The notes under the pieces were generated by a model. It made no database searches, was not told the DNA's origin, and was given only the letters and a program-made list of their open reading frames with translations. DNA of 64,000 nucleotides, taken from positions 1-64,000 of the forward strand of contig ONRC01000034.1 in NCBI GenBank assembly GCA_900320085.1, in the 5' to 3' direction. Positions 50,358 through 58,027 of the stretch are shown piece after piece (within the stretch, counting starts at the first letter, position 1; the number at the start of each line of letters is the position of its first letter). The position numbers were made by a program, and so were the translations under genes. The stretch comes from an uncultured Eubacteriales bacterium. GTDB lineage: Bacteria; Bacillota; Clostridia; Christensenellales; Aristaeellaceae.

Positions 50358-50614
50358 GCGGAAAAATCCCCCGGGCGATCAGGCTGCCCGACGAGGGCTA
50401 CGACGCCCGCTTCTGCCCCGCGTGCGGCGAAAAGATGATCACCCGCCACGGCCTGGCCGACCCGGCCCGGGGCTGGCACAAGCGCTACCGCCAGTGCCGT
50501 ACATGCGGGAAAAGATACCCCACCATTGAGCTGTTCATGCTTCCCGGGCGCACCGGGAAGCTGCGGCCCGCCGGGGTGGTGCTGAAACTGAGTGAGGAGG
50601 AAAGCGAAGAATGA
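50354..50614 (+). CDS. Zinc-ribbon phage protein (Ogr/NrdR-like ribbon)
   Basis: 86 residues. FCPACGEKMITRHG and YRQCRTCGKRYPT supply two CxxC pairs in the Ogr/Delta- or NrdR-type spacing; the rest is basic then acidic. Possibly a transcription activator or nucleic-acid-binding accessory protein. Overlaps the SSB gene. Confidence 0.65.
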   Translation: MSGKIPRAIRLPDEGYDARFCPACGEKMITRHGLADPARGWHKRYRQCRTCGKRYPTIELFMLPGRTGKLRPAGVVLKLSEEESEE

Positions 50615-51009
50615 ACAAGTTGATCCTGATTGGCAACCTGACCCGGGACCCAGAAAAACGCCAGACCCAGGACGGCCGCAGCGTGTGCAACTTTACGCTT
50701 GCCGTGAACAATCGCACAAGCCGCGACCACCCGGAAGCCGACTATTTCCGCGTGACAACCTGGGACCAGACCGCCGACAACTGCGCCAAATTCCTGGCCA
50801 AGGGCCGCAAGGCCTACGTGGAGGGCCCCGTGCACCTGGAGCAGTACACCGACCGGGACGGCGTGATCCGCTACAACCTGAAGGTGGACGCGCGGGCGGT
50901 GGAATTCCTGACGCCCCGCAGCGACGCCGCGCCCAGCGCGCCCAGCGCGCCCGCCGTGGACGAACGCGGGTTTGTGCAGGTGCCGGATGACGAGGTGCCG
51001 GAGTTTTAA
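50611..51009 (+). CDS. ssb: Single-stranded DNA-binding protein
   Basis: 132 residues. OB-fold start MNKLILIGNLTRDPEKRQTQ, VCNFTLAVNN, ADYFRVTTWDQTADNCAKFL and YVEGPVHLEQYTDRDGV are classic SSB. The C-terminal acidic tip is DDEVPEF rather than DDDIPF. Phage copy for replication; GAGGAGGAAAG ribosome site lies within the preceding gene. Confidence 0.95.
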   Translation: MNKLILIGNLTRDPEKRQTQDGRSVCNFTLAVNNRTSRDHPEADYFRVTTWDQTADNCAKFLAKGRKAYVEGPVHLEQYTDRDGVIRYNLKVDARAVEFLTPRSDAAPSAPSAPAVDERGFVQVPDDEVPEF

Positions 51010-51027
51010 ACGGAAGGGGGAATCGGC

Positions 51028-51504
51028 TTGACTGCCCTGGAGCTGATGGCGGCCTGCCGCCGGGATAACCAGGAAAAGGCGCGGCTGGAAGCGCAGATCG
51101 AGGAGCTGGACGACTACATCACCTGCGTGAACGCCTTCGGCGGCGCGGGCGGGCACGCCAGCGTGAGCGATCGGTACGCCGATTACATGGCGCGGAAGGA
51201 CGAGCTGGAAAAGCGGCTGTACGAAACGAAAAAAGCCCTGGCCGCGGAGAGCGCCGCGGCGATCCTGCTGACCGAAAGCCTGCCGGACACCCAGCGCAAA
51301 AGCATGCGCGGCTTTTACGTGTACGGCAAGACAGCAGCCGCCGTGGCGCGGGAGCTGCATTATTCCGCCAGCAGTATCGCCAAGGCCCTGGCCGCCGCCC
51401 GCGCCGTCTGCGCGCTGATCGGCGGGGACGCGGTGGAGGACAAGCTGCCGCCCTGGTACCTGAAAAAATACGGAGAGGGGGCCGGGAAGGAATGGGATTC
51501 CTGA
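51028..51504 (+). CDS. Sigma-region-4-like phage regulator (DUF1492/RinA-ArpU type)
   Basis: 158 residues from TTG 51028 after GGAAGGGGG. An N-terminal coiled coil (RLEAQIEELDDYIT) is followed by an HTH-like stretch (DTQRKSMRGFYVYGKTAAAVARELHYSASSIAKAL) whose core AAVARELHYSASSIAKAL resembles sigma region 4. Such genes sit just before the packaging operon and control late transcription; a promoter is seen downstream at 53573. Confidence 0.65.
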   Translation: MTALELMAACRRDNQEKARLEAQIEELDDYITCVNAFGGAGGHASVSDRYADYMARKDELEKRLYETKKALAAESAAAILLTESLPDTQRKSMRGFYVYGKTAAAVARELHYSASSIAKALAAARAVCALIGGDAVEDKLPPWYLKKYGEGAGKEWDS

Positions 51505-51668
51505 CCAAGATTCTTTTGTTCCTCGCCGCCCTGGCGGGCCTCGGCCTGCTGCTGGACGCGCTGATGGCCATCGTCTACCTGGCCATGCGCATCCTGCTGC
51601 GGGCCGCCGACCATTGGGGCACGTGGATGGACGAGCACCCGGAAAGGGAGGGAAAAAAGCGTGGATAA
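51492..51668 (+). CDS. Small phage membrane protein
   Basis: 58 residues. Starts MGFLTKILLFLAALAGLGLL, a strong membrane helix running to about residue 33, then a polar tail (WGTWMDEHPEREGKKRG). ATG 51492 overlaps the end of the regulator gene and follows GGGAAGGA. Function unknown. Confidence 0.6.
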   Translation: MGFLTKILLFLAALAGLGLLLDALMAIVYLAMRILLRAADHWGTWMDEHPEREGKKRG

Positions 51669-51840
51669 CCTGGACTGGGAAAAGGCGGAAAAGTGGCTGG
51701 ACGAAATGACCGAGGCGTACAAAAGCCTCGGCCCGGCGGGAGAACTGGGGTATTATTACACCATCCTGCCCCTGCGCATCCGCTTCGGCAATCATGAACG
51801 GTCGAAAGAGCTGTACGACGAAATTATGGCATTGGAGTGA
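51661..51840 (+). CDS. Small acidic phage protein
   Basis: 59 residues from GTG 51661, spaced 8 from GGGAGGG. Begins VDNLDWEKAEKWLDEMTEAY and has a central GELGYYYTILPLRIRF. No family recognised. Overlaps the previous stop and is followed after 7 bases by another small gene, a typical tightly packed phage run. Confidence 0.55.
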   Translation: MDNLDWEKAEKWLDEMTEAYKSLGPAGELGYYYTILPLRIRFGNHERSKELYDEIMALE

Positions 51841-51847
51841 GCGCAAG

Positions 51848-52012
51848 ATGGAGAAAGGATTGCTGTTTCGGATGGTTCTTTTTCCCATCGTTGGCATCGC
51901 CTGCGGGATCGTGAGCAATTTCCTGCCCGCCTGGACAAACGCGGCGACGCTGACAGTGGCGGTGCTGCTGGTGCTGGACAAAATCATGAGGGCGCTGGAA
52001 GAAAGGGAATGA
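51848..52012 (+). CDS. Small phage membrane protein
   Basis: 54 residues with two hydrophobic segments (GLLFRMVLFPIVGIACGIVS and ATLTVAVLLVLDKIM) and short polar ends, resembling holin-like or small inner-membrane phage proteins, though its place among early genes does not favour lysis. Confidence 0.55.
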   Translation: MEKGLLFRMVLFPIVGIACGIVSNFLPAWTNAATLTVAVLLVLDKIMRALEERE

Positions 52013-52015
52013 AGC

Positions 52016-52408
52016 ATGGCAAGGTTTAACTATGATGAAATGGCAATGCGAACAGCGCAACGGGCATTGGACGAATACGTGTACGAGGGAAAGACGCTGC
52101 GCGAATGGGTGAGCCTGATTAAATCACTTGACACGATGACAACAAGGCTGCTCACTCTGGAAGAAGCCCTGCGCGTGAAGGGGATCGGCTGGGAGGAAAT
52201 CTGGTTTGACGCCGATGAAGAGGAAGGCACACCGGAATATCGAGAGTGCTTCCCTTGCGTATTTATCAACGGGCATTATGTCTGCGCGGACGGCGACATC
52301 GGCGAAGTGAGCTCGTACTCCTACAACAAGCCCCACCATTCCCGGCTGTGGATGGGGTGGAAAAAGCCAAGCGACGAAGCGCGGAAGGCGGAGGCGTGGG
52401 ATGAATGA
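52016..52408 (+). CDS. Hypothetical phage protein
   Basis: 130 residues. Helical first half (RTAQRALDEYVYEGKTLREW) and a strand-rich acidic second half with CVFINGHYVCADGDIGEVS. No family recognised; overlaps the following zinc-ribbon gene by 8 bases. Confidence 0.55.
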   Translation: MARFNYDEMAMRTAQRALDEYVYEGKTLREWVSLIKSLDTMTTRLLTLEEALRVKGIGWEEIWFDADEEEGTPEYRECFPCVFINGHYVCADGDIGEVSSYSYNKPHHSRLWMGWKKPSDEARKAEAWDE

Positions 52409-52529
52409 TAATTCCAAGCCCACGCTTGACAAATGGAGCAATTGGCGCTGTGGCCATTGCGGGAAAATACTGTTCGGGGAGCTGGATAAATGCCCGTGGT
52501 GCGGAAAGGATGTGAAGTGGGGTGGATAG
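52401..52529 (+). CDS. Small zinc-ribbon protein
   Basis: 42 residues: WRCGHCGKILFGELDKCPWCGKDVKW holds two CxxC pairs (core quoted: CGHCGK and CPWCGK). It is one compact zinc ribbon, overlapping both neighbouring genes. Typical small phage accessory protein. Confidence 0.6.
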   Translation: MNDNSKPTLDKWSNWRCGHCGKILFGELDKCPWCGKDVKWGG

Positions 52530-52971
52530 AAAAACAGCAATCGATTGGCTGGAAAGCATAAGACATGATGTCCATGGCGGAGATGAAGAATATGACAGGC
52601 GGCGAAAAGAAGCACTTGATATGGCGATCACAGACATGAAAAATTGTGAAACCAGCAATGCCGACTGGATCAGCATCAAGGACGGACTTCCAGCTAAGTA
52701 TACTCCATTTTACGCCGCCTGCAAAAGCCTTGTGGATGATCGGGAAAACTGGACGATAGAAGGCATTTACAATGGCACGATTTACGGCGGACCTTGGGGC
52801 GTCCCGATGGTTGAAATGGGCAAAGCTGAGGTTTACGCTTGGATGCCGAAGGAAATGCCGAAACCTCCGAAAGATGATTTCCCCTGCGAGGGGAAGGCTT
52901 TGGAAACGCCCGCCGCCTACCCCGCCGACCTGATGGAGCACCGGTATTCCGGGCTGATTACGGAGGACTGA
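52522..52971 (+). CDS. DUF551-like phage protein
   Basis: 149 residues from GTG 52522. The C-terminal part WISIKDGLPAKYTPF...VYAWMPKEMPKPP matches DUF551, a small phage domain of unknown role. A family-A fragment (about 52878-52903, GCGAGGGGAAGG) is read in frame as FPCEGKALE, after which the C-terminus resumes. Confidence 0.65.
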   Translation: MDRKTAIDWLESIRHDVHGGDEEYDRRRKEALDMAITDMKNCETSNADWISIKDGLPAKYTPFYAACKSLVDDRENWTIEGIYNGTIYGGPWGVPMVEMGKAEVYAWMPKEMPKPPKDDFPCEGKALETPAAYPADLMEHRYSGLITED

Positions 52972-52974
52972 GCC

Positions 52975-53346
52975 ATGGCGATGGAAAGAGTGACGCTTTG
53001 CGCCCGCTGCCACAAGCCCATCCCCGCCGGGCGGATGGTGTGCCCACGGTGTGACCGGAACGCCTGCGGCCACGTGTGGGACTTCCGGGGCTTTGCCTAT
53101 GAACAGGACGGAAAAAAGTATTTCCGCTACAAGTGCCTGCGCGGCTACGCACCGCCGCTTTTCCGCAAAGCGGAAGCGGCGGCAGCGCCGCGCTGGGAAC
53201 CGAAGGTTCCGCGCGGGCTGGTCGCGCCTGCGCGTAGCGCAGTGGCGCGACTGCTAACGCGATCAGCGGCTGGAGCCGGTGAGCGATGTGCGGGAAATGT
53301 ACCGCCCGCGTCTGGAGGACGAACGCGATGGATAACCGCGACCTGA
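52975..53346 (+). CDS. Zinc-ribbon phage protein with C-terminus replaced by a repeat
   Basis: 123 residues as read. The N-terminal 60 residues carry LCARCHKPIPAGRMVCPRCD and a globular core. From residue 60 the family-B repeat (53152-53255) supplies an Ala/Arg-rich tail. In the +1 frame after the repeat (53270-53335) the DNA reads LEPVSDVREMYRPRLEDERD then a stop overlapping the next ATG, the likely original C-terminus. The insertion therefore frameshifted the gene. Confidence 0.6.
   Translation: MAMERVTLCARCHKPIPAGRMVCPRCDRNACGHVWDFRGFAYEQDGKKYFRYKCLRGYAPPLFRKAEAAAAPRWEPKVPRGLVAPARSAVARLLTRSAAGAGERCAGNVPPASGGRTRWITAT
53152..53255. repeat. Family-B element, copy 1
   Basis: CCGCCGC...GCGGCGG stem, then CGCGCTGGGAACC-GAA-GGTTCC, CGCGCGGGCTGGTCGCGCCT and a closing GCGCGACTGCT. 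Further copies at 53788-53903 (inverted) and about 60366-60478. Confidence 0.75.
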
Positions 53347-53540
53347 TGACTGTGGAATACTACGCTGCCCAGGACCCCAACCGGCTGATCGGCGCGGCCT
53401 ACGTGCCCCGGAAGGACGCGGCCCGCTGCGTGCGCGTGATCGGCCGGGCCCTGTGCCAGGCGCTGATGATGGATTCGGTGGAGGGCCGGCTGCTGGACCA
53501 GCGGGGCGATCTGAAGGAAAGAATGATCGTGAAGCGGTGA
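53328..53540 (+). CDS. Hypothetical phage protein
   Basis: 70 residues from ATG 53328, whose first bases overlap the TAA of the displaced frame upstream. Sequence MDNRDLMTVEYYAAQDPNRL...RGDLKERMIVKR with no recognised domain. Last gene before the late promoter at 53573. Confidence 0.55.
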   Translation: MDNRDLMTVEYYAAQDPNRLIGAAYVPRKDAARCVRVIGRALCQALMMDSVEGRLLDQRGDLKERMIVKR

Positions 53541-53572
53541 AAATTACATACACTTTCCATACCCTTTCTATA

Positions 53573-53601
53573 TTGCTTCCGTCCAAAACCCGTGATATGA
53601 T
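53573..53601 (+). promoter_or_regulatory. Probable late-operon promoter
   Basis: TTGCTT (53573-53578), 17-base spacer, TATGAT (53596-53601), ahead of the HNH-terminase-capsid run, in the only gap over 300 bases in this part of the prophage. Confidence 0.6.
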
Positions 53602-53754
53602 TACACTGCGAAAAAACGAAAGGGCAAGCATAACCCCTTTGCTGGCTGCCTTTCGATCGCTTTGAGTCCGCAGCCGCCATGTGGATTCGATCTTCTTCCG
53701 GACACCGTGTGATGACAATCATGCGGTGTTTCGGTTTTTTTGGGGCCCTTCGGG

Positions 53755-53919
53755 CACCTCATCCGTCACGCTACGCGTGCCACCTTCGCAAAGCAGTCGC
53801 GCCGATGCGCGATGCGCAGGCGCGACCAGCCCGCGCGGAACCTATGGTTCCCAGCGCGGCGCTGCCGCCGCTTCCGCTTCGCGGAACAGCGGCGGTGCGT
53901 ACACTGCGAGGGGAAGGCT
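53755..53919. repeat. Family-A element interrupted by a family-B element
   Basis: CACCTCATCC...GCCACCTTC (53755-53787) and CTGCGAGGGGAAGGCT (53904-53919) are the two parts of a short family-A unit. Between them (53788-53903) lies an inverted family-B copy. The remaining 53541-53754 shows only the promoter. Confidence 0.8.
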
Positions 53920-53924
53920 AAATT

Positions 53925-54278
53925 ATGAAACCCTACAAGAAAAACGATCCCTTTTACACCTCCGCGGCCTGGCGGGCGGTGCGGGAGCAGGCGCTTTTGC
54001 GGGATCATTACATCTGCCAAAAGTGTCTGAAAAAAGCGGAGATGGGCAAGCTGTTTCGGCCCCATCCCGCCACCATGGTGCACCACATCGTGCCCCGCAG
54101 CGTGCGCCCGGAATGGGAACTGAACCTGGATAATTTGGAATCCCTCTGCGACGCCTGCCACAACGAGGAGCACCCGGAGCGCGGCTTCAAGGCGAAGCGC
54201 CTCGACCGAACGCAGACCGGGCAGCGGGTGATCAAAATCACCAACGAAAGGAGCATGGACAAGGATGTGCGATATTGA
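53925..54278 (+). CDS. HNH endonuclease
   Basis: 117 residues. YICQKCLKK, then HHIVPRS near residue 47 and LESLCDACHNEEH, the full HNH zinc/metal motif, then a basic end. In HK97-like phages an HNH protein next to the terminase is needed for genome packaging. First gene of the packaging operon; overlaps TerS. Confidence 0.92.
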   Translation: MKPYKKNDPFYTSAAWRAVREQALLRDHYICQKCLKKAEMGKLFRPHPATMVHHIVPRSVRPEWELNLDNLESLCDACHNEEHPERGFKAKRLDRTQTGQRVIKITNERSMDKDVRY

Positions 54279-54657
54279 TTCTTCGCTTCGCCAGCGGCAC
54301 CTGGACAGCCTGCGCTATCCGGAAAGCCGGGAAATGTACGAGCGGACGCTGGCCATGTGCCGGGACCGGCCGGACGGCCTGATGCCCTCGGACCTGGACA
54401 TGATCTTTGACCTGTGCACATCAGAGGACATCAAGCACGACCTGAAGGCCGACATCAAGTCCCGCGGCGTGGTGGTGGAAACCCGGAACGGGCGGCAGAT
54501 TTTCCGCAAGGAAAACCCCTCCATGGCGAGATTGTGCCGCTACACGGAATTGCAGCGCAAGATCCGCGCGGACCTGAGGATCACCCCGGCCAAGCGGGCC
54601 GCCCCGGAAGAAGAAGAAGAACCGGAAGAGGAAGAAGACGCCTTTGACGCCCTCTGA
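54265..54657 (+). CDS. Phage terminase small subunit (P27-like)
   Basis: 130 residues, helical: MYERTLAMCRDRPDGLMPSDLDMIFDLC, DIKSRGVVVETRNGRQIFRKENPSMAR (motif RGVVVETRNGRQIFRKENPS shortened) is the P27-family core, followed by a poly-Glu tail. It recognises packaging sites and feeds DNA to TerL. Overlaps both neighbours. Confidence 0.85.
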   Translation: MCDIDSSLRQRHLDSLRYPESREMYERTLAMCRDRPDGLMPSDLDMIFDLCTSEDIKHDLKADIKSRGVVVETRNGRQIFRKENPSMARLCRYTELQRKIRADLRITPAKRAAPEEEEEPEEEEDAFDAL

Positions 54658-56377
54658 CGCCTTTTACGCCCCGCCGCGCCTGAACGGCCCCGAGCGGGCC
54701 ATGCGGTACGCCAGGGCGGTGGCGGACGGCAAAATCACAACCGGCAAAAAGGTGCGGGCGGCCTGCAGGCGGTTTCTGAATGATCTCAAAAAGGTCCCGG
54801 ACGACCGTTACCCCTGGACCTACGACGAGCATAAGGCCGGCCGCCCTGTGGAATTCATGGAACGCTTTTTGGCGCCCACCAAGGGCAACTATGAGCGGAT
54901 GGAGCTGATGCCCTGGCAGTGCTTCGCCATCTGCAACATTTTCGGCTGGGTAAGCAAGGAAACGGGCCTGCGCCGCTTCCGCGAGGCGCTGATCTACGTG
55001 GGCAGCGGCAACGGCAAATCCACCATGATGAGCGGCCTTTCTGCCTTCCTGGCCAGCAAAGACGGGGAGCGCGGCGCGGACGTCGCCCTCTTTGCCAATT
55101 CCAAGGATCAGGCCGAGATCGTTTTCGGCGAGGCGAAAAAGCAGATCGAGGCCAGCCCCGAGCTGAAAAAGCGCTTCCGCACCACCAAGGACGGCATTTA
55201 CTTTGATCCCACCAACTCCTCGATCATCGCCCACGCCAACGACCTAAGCAGCAAGGACGGCCTGAACCCCTACGCGGCGGTGTTCGACGAGATCCACGAA
55301 TTCAAGGATTTCCGGCTCCTCAACCTCTTAAAGCCCAAGATGCTCAAGCGGCAGCAGCCGCTTTTTTTGTACCTCACCACCGCGGGCTATGTGAACGAAG
55401 GGCCGCTGGATCACTATTACCGGCTCTTTGGCAGCGCCCTGGAGGAAGGCAAGCTGCCGCCGGAGGTGAGCGACCAGCTGTTCGGCCTCATCTACGAGCT
55501 GGACGAGGACGACGACATCGAGGACAGCAGCTGCTGGATCAAGGCCAACCCCGGCATCGGATACCTGCTGAACCTTCGGGATATGAAGGCCCAGTGGGAA
55601 AAGGTCAAGAACATCCCTCAGGAGCGGGCCAACTTCATCTGCAAAAACCTGAACCTGAAGGTGAATGCCGACGAAGCCAGCTTCGTGGACTGGAGCATCC
55701 TCAAAAAGAACAACGCCATCATCGACCTGGAAAATCTGGAGGGCCACGTGGGCTACGCGGGCTTCGACCTGTCCACCCGCGAGGACTTCACCGCCGCGGC
55801 CATCGCCGTGCCGCTCCCGGACAACCGGGAATTCGTGCTGCATCACAGCTGGGTGCCCCGCAAAAAGCTGGAAACCGTGCCGGAAGGGACGGACTTTTGG
55901 AGCTGGAGCATGATGGGGTATCTCACCATCGTGAACGCGGATTACATCGAGCAGGACATGGTGGCGGACTGGATCTGGAAGCAGGCCCAATACTTCGACC
56001 TGTTGGGCGTGGGCTACGACCCCGCCAACGCCCGCTGGACCGTGCTAAACCTGGAGGGCCGGGGCCTCAACTGCGAGGTGGTCCGCCAGGGCCCCATCAC
56101 CCTGAACGACCCCATGAAGGACCTGAAAGAGATGCTTTTGGATGGCCGGGTGGTTTCCAACAACGACCCCATGCTGCGCTGGTACACCGACAACGTGCGC
56201 CTCAGCAAGGAAGCGCGCCACGCCGACAAGGCCAACTGGATGCCGACCAAACGCAAGCGGGACCTCAAGATCGACGGCTTCATGGCCTGGCTCTTCGCCC
56301 ACACCCTGGCCATGCGGGCAAGAGAGCCGGAGTACGATGAGGACCGGTTCGACATCACCCACATCAAGCTGGACTGA
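54644..56377 (+). CDS. Phage terminase large subunit
   Basis: 577 residues from TTG 54644 overlapping TerS. ATPase: Walker A GSGNGKST near 121, Walker B AAVFDEIHE near 213, coupling motif LYLTTAGY near 240. Nuclease: FDLSTREDFTAAA near 374 and ILGVGYDPANARW-like GYDPANA near 458. It packages the genome into proheads and cuts concatemers. Confidence 0.95.
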   Translation: MTPSDAFYAPPRLNGPERAMRYARAVADGKITTGKKVRAACRRFLNDLKKVPDDRYPWTYDEHKAGRPVEFMERFLAPTKGNYERMELMPWQCFAICNIFGWVSKETGLRRFREALIYVGSGNGKSTMMSGLSAFLASKDGERGADVALFANSKDQAEIVFGEAKKQIEASPELKKRFRTTKDGIYFDPTNSSIIAHANDLSSKDGLNPYAAVFDEIHEFKDFRLLNLLKPKMLKRQQPLFLYLTTAGYVNEGPLDHYYRLFGSALEEGKLPPEVSDQLFGLIYELDEDDDIEDSSCWIKANPGIGYLLNLRDMKAQWEKVKNIPQERANFICKNLNLKVNADEASFVDWSILKKNNAIIDLENLEGHVGYAGFDLSTREDFTAAAIAVPLPDNREFVLHHSWVPRKKLETVPEGTDFWSWSMMGYLTIVNADYIEQDMVADWIWKQAQYFDLLGVGYDPANARWTVLNLEGRGLNCEVVRQGPITLNDPMKDLKEMLLDGRVVSNNDPMLRWYTDNVRLSKEARHADKANWMPTKRKRDLKIDGFMAWLFAHTLAMRAREPEYDEDRFDITHIKLD

Positions 56378-56405
56378 ATGAGGCAGGAAGTAGGAGGTAT
56401 TAGCG

Positions 56406-56531
56406 AGGTAGGAGGTAGGAAGTAGGAGGTAGGAGGTTTTATTTTGTGTAACAATTGGCCGCGCGTAAAATGTGTGTGCCGGTTGTGGCGGCATGATAAA
56501 CCTCCTACCTCCTACTTCCTACCTCCTACCT
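56406..56531. repeat. Palindrome built of TAGGAGGTAGGAAG repeats
   Basis: Perfect 34-bp inverted repeat (56406-56439 / 56498-56531); each arm is itself a run of GGTAGGA/GGAAGTA units, and further units precede the left arm (56383-56399). The 58-base centre is AT/GC mixed with no gene. Lies between TerL and portal. Confidence 0.8.
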
Positions 56532-56559
56532 GAATTCCGACTGTAAGGAGGAATGACTT

Positions 56560-57771
56560 ATGGGCATTTTCAACCGCCGCCGGGCGTCCGCGCGGGCGGA
56601 ACCCGGCAAAGCGCCGGCTGAACGGCTGAGCTTTGGCGCCATGCGCATGGCCGACTGGCGGGCCAACACGAGCGAGGCCATTTGCGCCGCCGCGGCCCGC
56701 ACGGCCAACACCCTGGCTTCCGCGCCCCTGCACCTGTACAAAAACGAGGAGGTGCAGCGAACCCATCCCCTGGAGCGCCTGGTGCGCTATTCGCCCGCCC
56801 CCGGCTGGAACGCCTTTGCCTTCGTGCGGGATATGGAGTTTTCCCGCTCCTCCGTGGGCCGCTGCTATTCCTGGGTGCTGCGGGATAACCTGCGCCAGCC
56901 CATCCAGCTGCAATACCTGGACGCGGGCCGGGTGCAGACCCTGCGTGCCCTGGAAACGGGCGACCTGTGGCACCGCGTCACATTGGAGGACGGCCGCGAC
57001 GGCTACATCCACGACAGCGATATGCTGGCCCTCTCCTGGCTTTCCACCTCCGGGGCCATCACGCCCACCAGCGTGCTGCGCGGCACGCTGGAATACGACG
57101 CCCAAATCAAGGAATTTTCTTTGGCCAGCTTAAACGGCGTGCACGACGTGATCCTGATCAACGCGCCCAGCAACCTTTCCAAGGAAAAGCGCACCGCCAT
57201 GGTGACGGAGATTTTGGAAACCTACCGGGCCACCGGCAAAAGCGCCCTGCTGCTGGACAGCGGCATCACCGCCACCCAGCTGCATTCCTCGCCCGTTGAC
57301 CCAAAAGTCATGGACGTGGAAAAGGTGACGAAATCCCGCGTGGCCGGCGTGTACGGCATGCACCCGCATCTCCTGGGCGACGGCGAAAGCAACCGGGTGA
57401 GCAACGAAGAAGACATGCAGAACTTCCTCTCTCTCTCCATCGTGCCCATCATGGCCCAATGGGAAGCGGAGTGCAACAAAAAGCTGCTGAGCAGCAAAAT
57501 GTGGGAAGAGGGCTACGCCTTCCGCTTCGACACCAGCGAGCTTTCCCGCGCCAACACCCAGGTGCTGGCGGAGCGCAATTTCAAGGGTGTGCGCGGCGGC
57601 TATTACCGCATCAATGAGATCCGCAAGCGCGAGGGCCTGCCGCCCGATCCAGACGGCGACCAGCTGCTCATCAGCCGCGACCTGCTGCCGGTAAGCTGGA
57701 TCGTCAAGCACCCTGACCTGCTGGTCAGCAGCGGACGCGGCAAAACCAACGGGGCAGGTGAGGATTCGTGA
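56560..57771 (+). CDS. Phage portal protein (HK97 family)
   Basis: 403 residues. ADWRANTSEAICAAAARTANTLASAPLHLYKNEE is the usual N-terminal portal start (core AARTANTLASAPLHLYK), with KVTKSRVAGVYGMHPHLLGDGE and NLSKEKRTAMVTEILE later. Forms the dodecameric DNA entry ring. ATG after AAGGAGG; the stop overlaps the next GTG. Confidence 0.92.
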   Translation: MGIFNRRRASARAEPGKAPAERLSFGAMRMADWRANTSEAICAAAARTANTLASAPLHLYKNEEVQRTHPLERLVRYSPAPGWNAFAFVRDMEFSRSSVGRCYSWVLRDNLRQPIQLQYLDAGRVQTLRALETGDLWHRVTLEDGRDGYIHDSDMLALSWLSTSGAITPTSVLRGTLEYDAQIKEFSLASLNGVHDVILINAPSNLSKEKRTAMVTEILETYRATGKSALLLDSGITATQLHSSPVDPKVMDVEKVTKSRVAGVYGMHPHLLGDGESNRVSNEEDMQNFLSLSIVPIMAQWEAECNKKLLSSKMWEEGYAFRFDTSELSRANTQVLAERNFKGVRGGYYRINEIRKREGLPPDPDGDQLLISRDLLPVSWIVKHPDLLVSSGRGKTNGAGEDS

Positions 57772-58016
57772 TTAACATGGCAGACGCCACGGAAGAACGC
57801 TACACCATGAAGGAAATCGCCGTGGCCACCGGCATCAACGTCGCCACCCTGAACAGCCGCCGCAAGCGCATGGGCATGGAAGGGAACGACGAGGGATACA
57901 CCCTGGCCGAGGCCAAGCTGCTCGTGCGCCGCCCCCGGCGCGGCCGCCCATACAGCCAGGCGAAAGCCAACCGTCTGCGGCAGAAGCTGCAAAACGACGG
58001 GTTTACCTGCAAGTGA
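57768..58016 (+). CDS. Small HTH-like phage protein
   Basis: 82 residues from GTG 57768 (ATG 57777 possible). YTMKEIAVATGINVATLNSRRKRMGM is a MerR/HTH-like start, then a basic end (RRPRRGRPYSQAKANRLRQ). DNA-binding role likely; an odd insertion between portal and protease genes. Confidence 0.6.
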   Translation: MINMADATEERYTMKEIAVATGINVATLNSRRKRMGMEGNDEGYTLAEAKLLVRRPRRGRPYSQAKANRLRQKLQNDGFTCK

Positions 58017-58027
58017 GGATAAACGCC

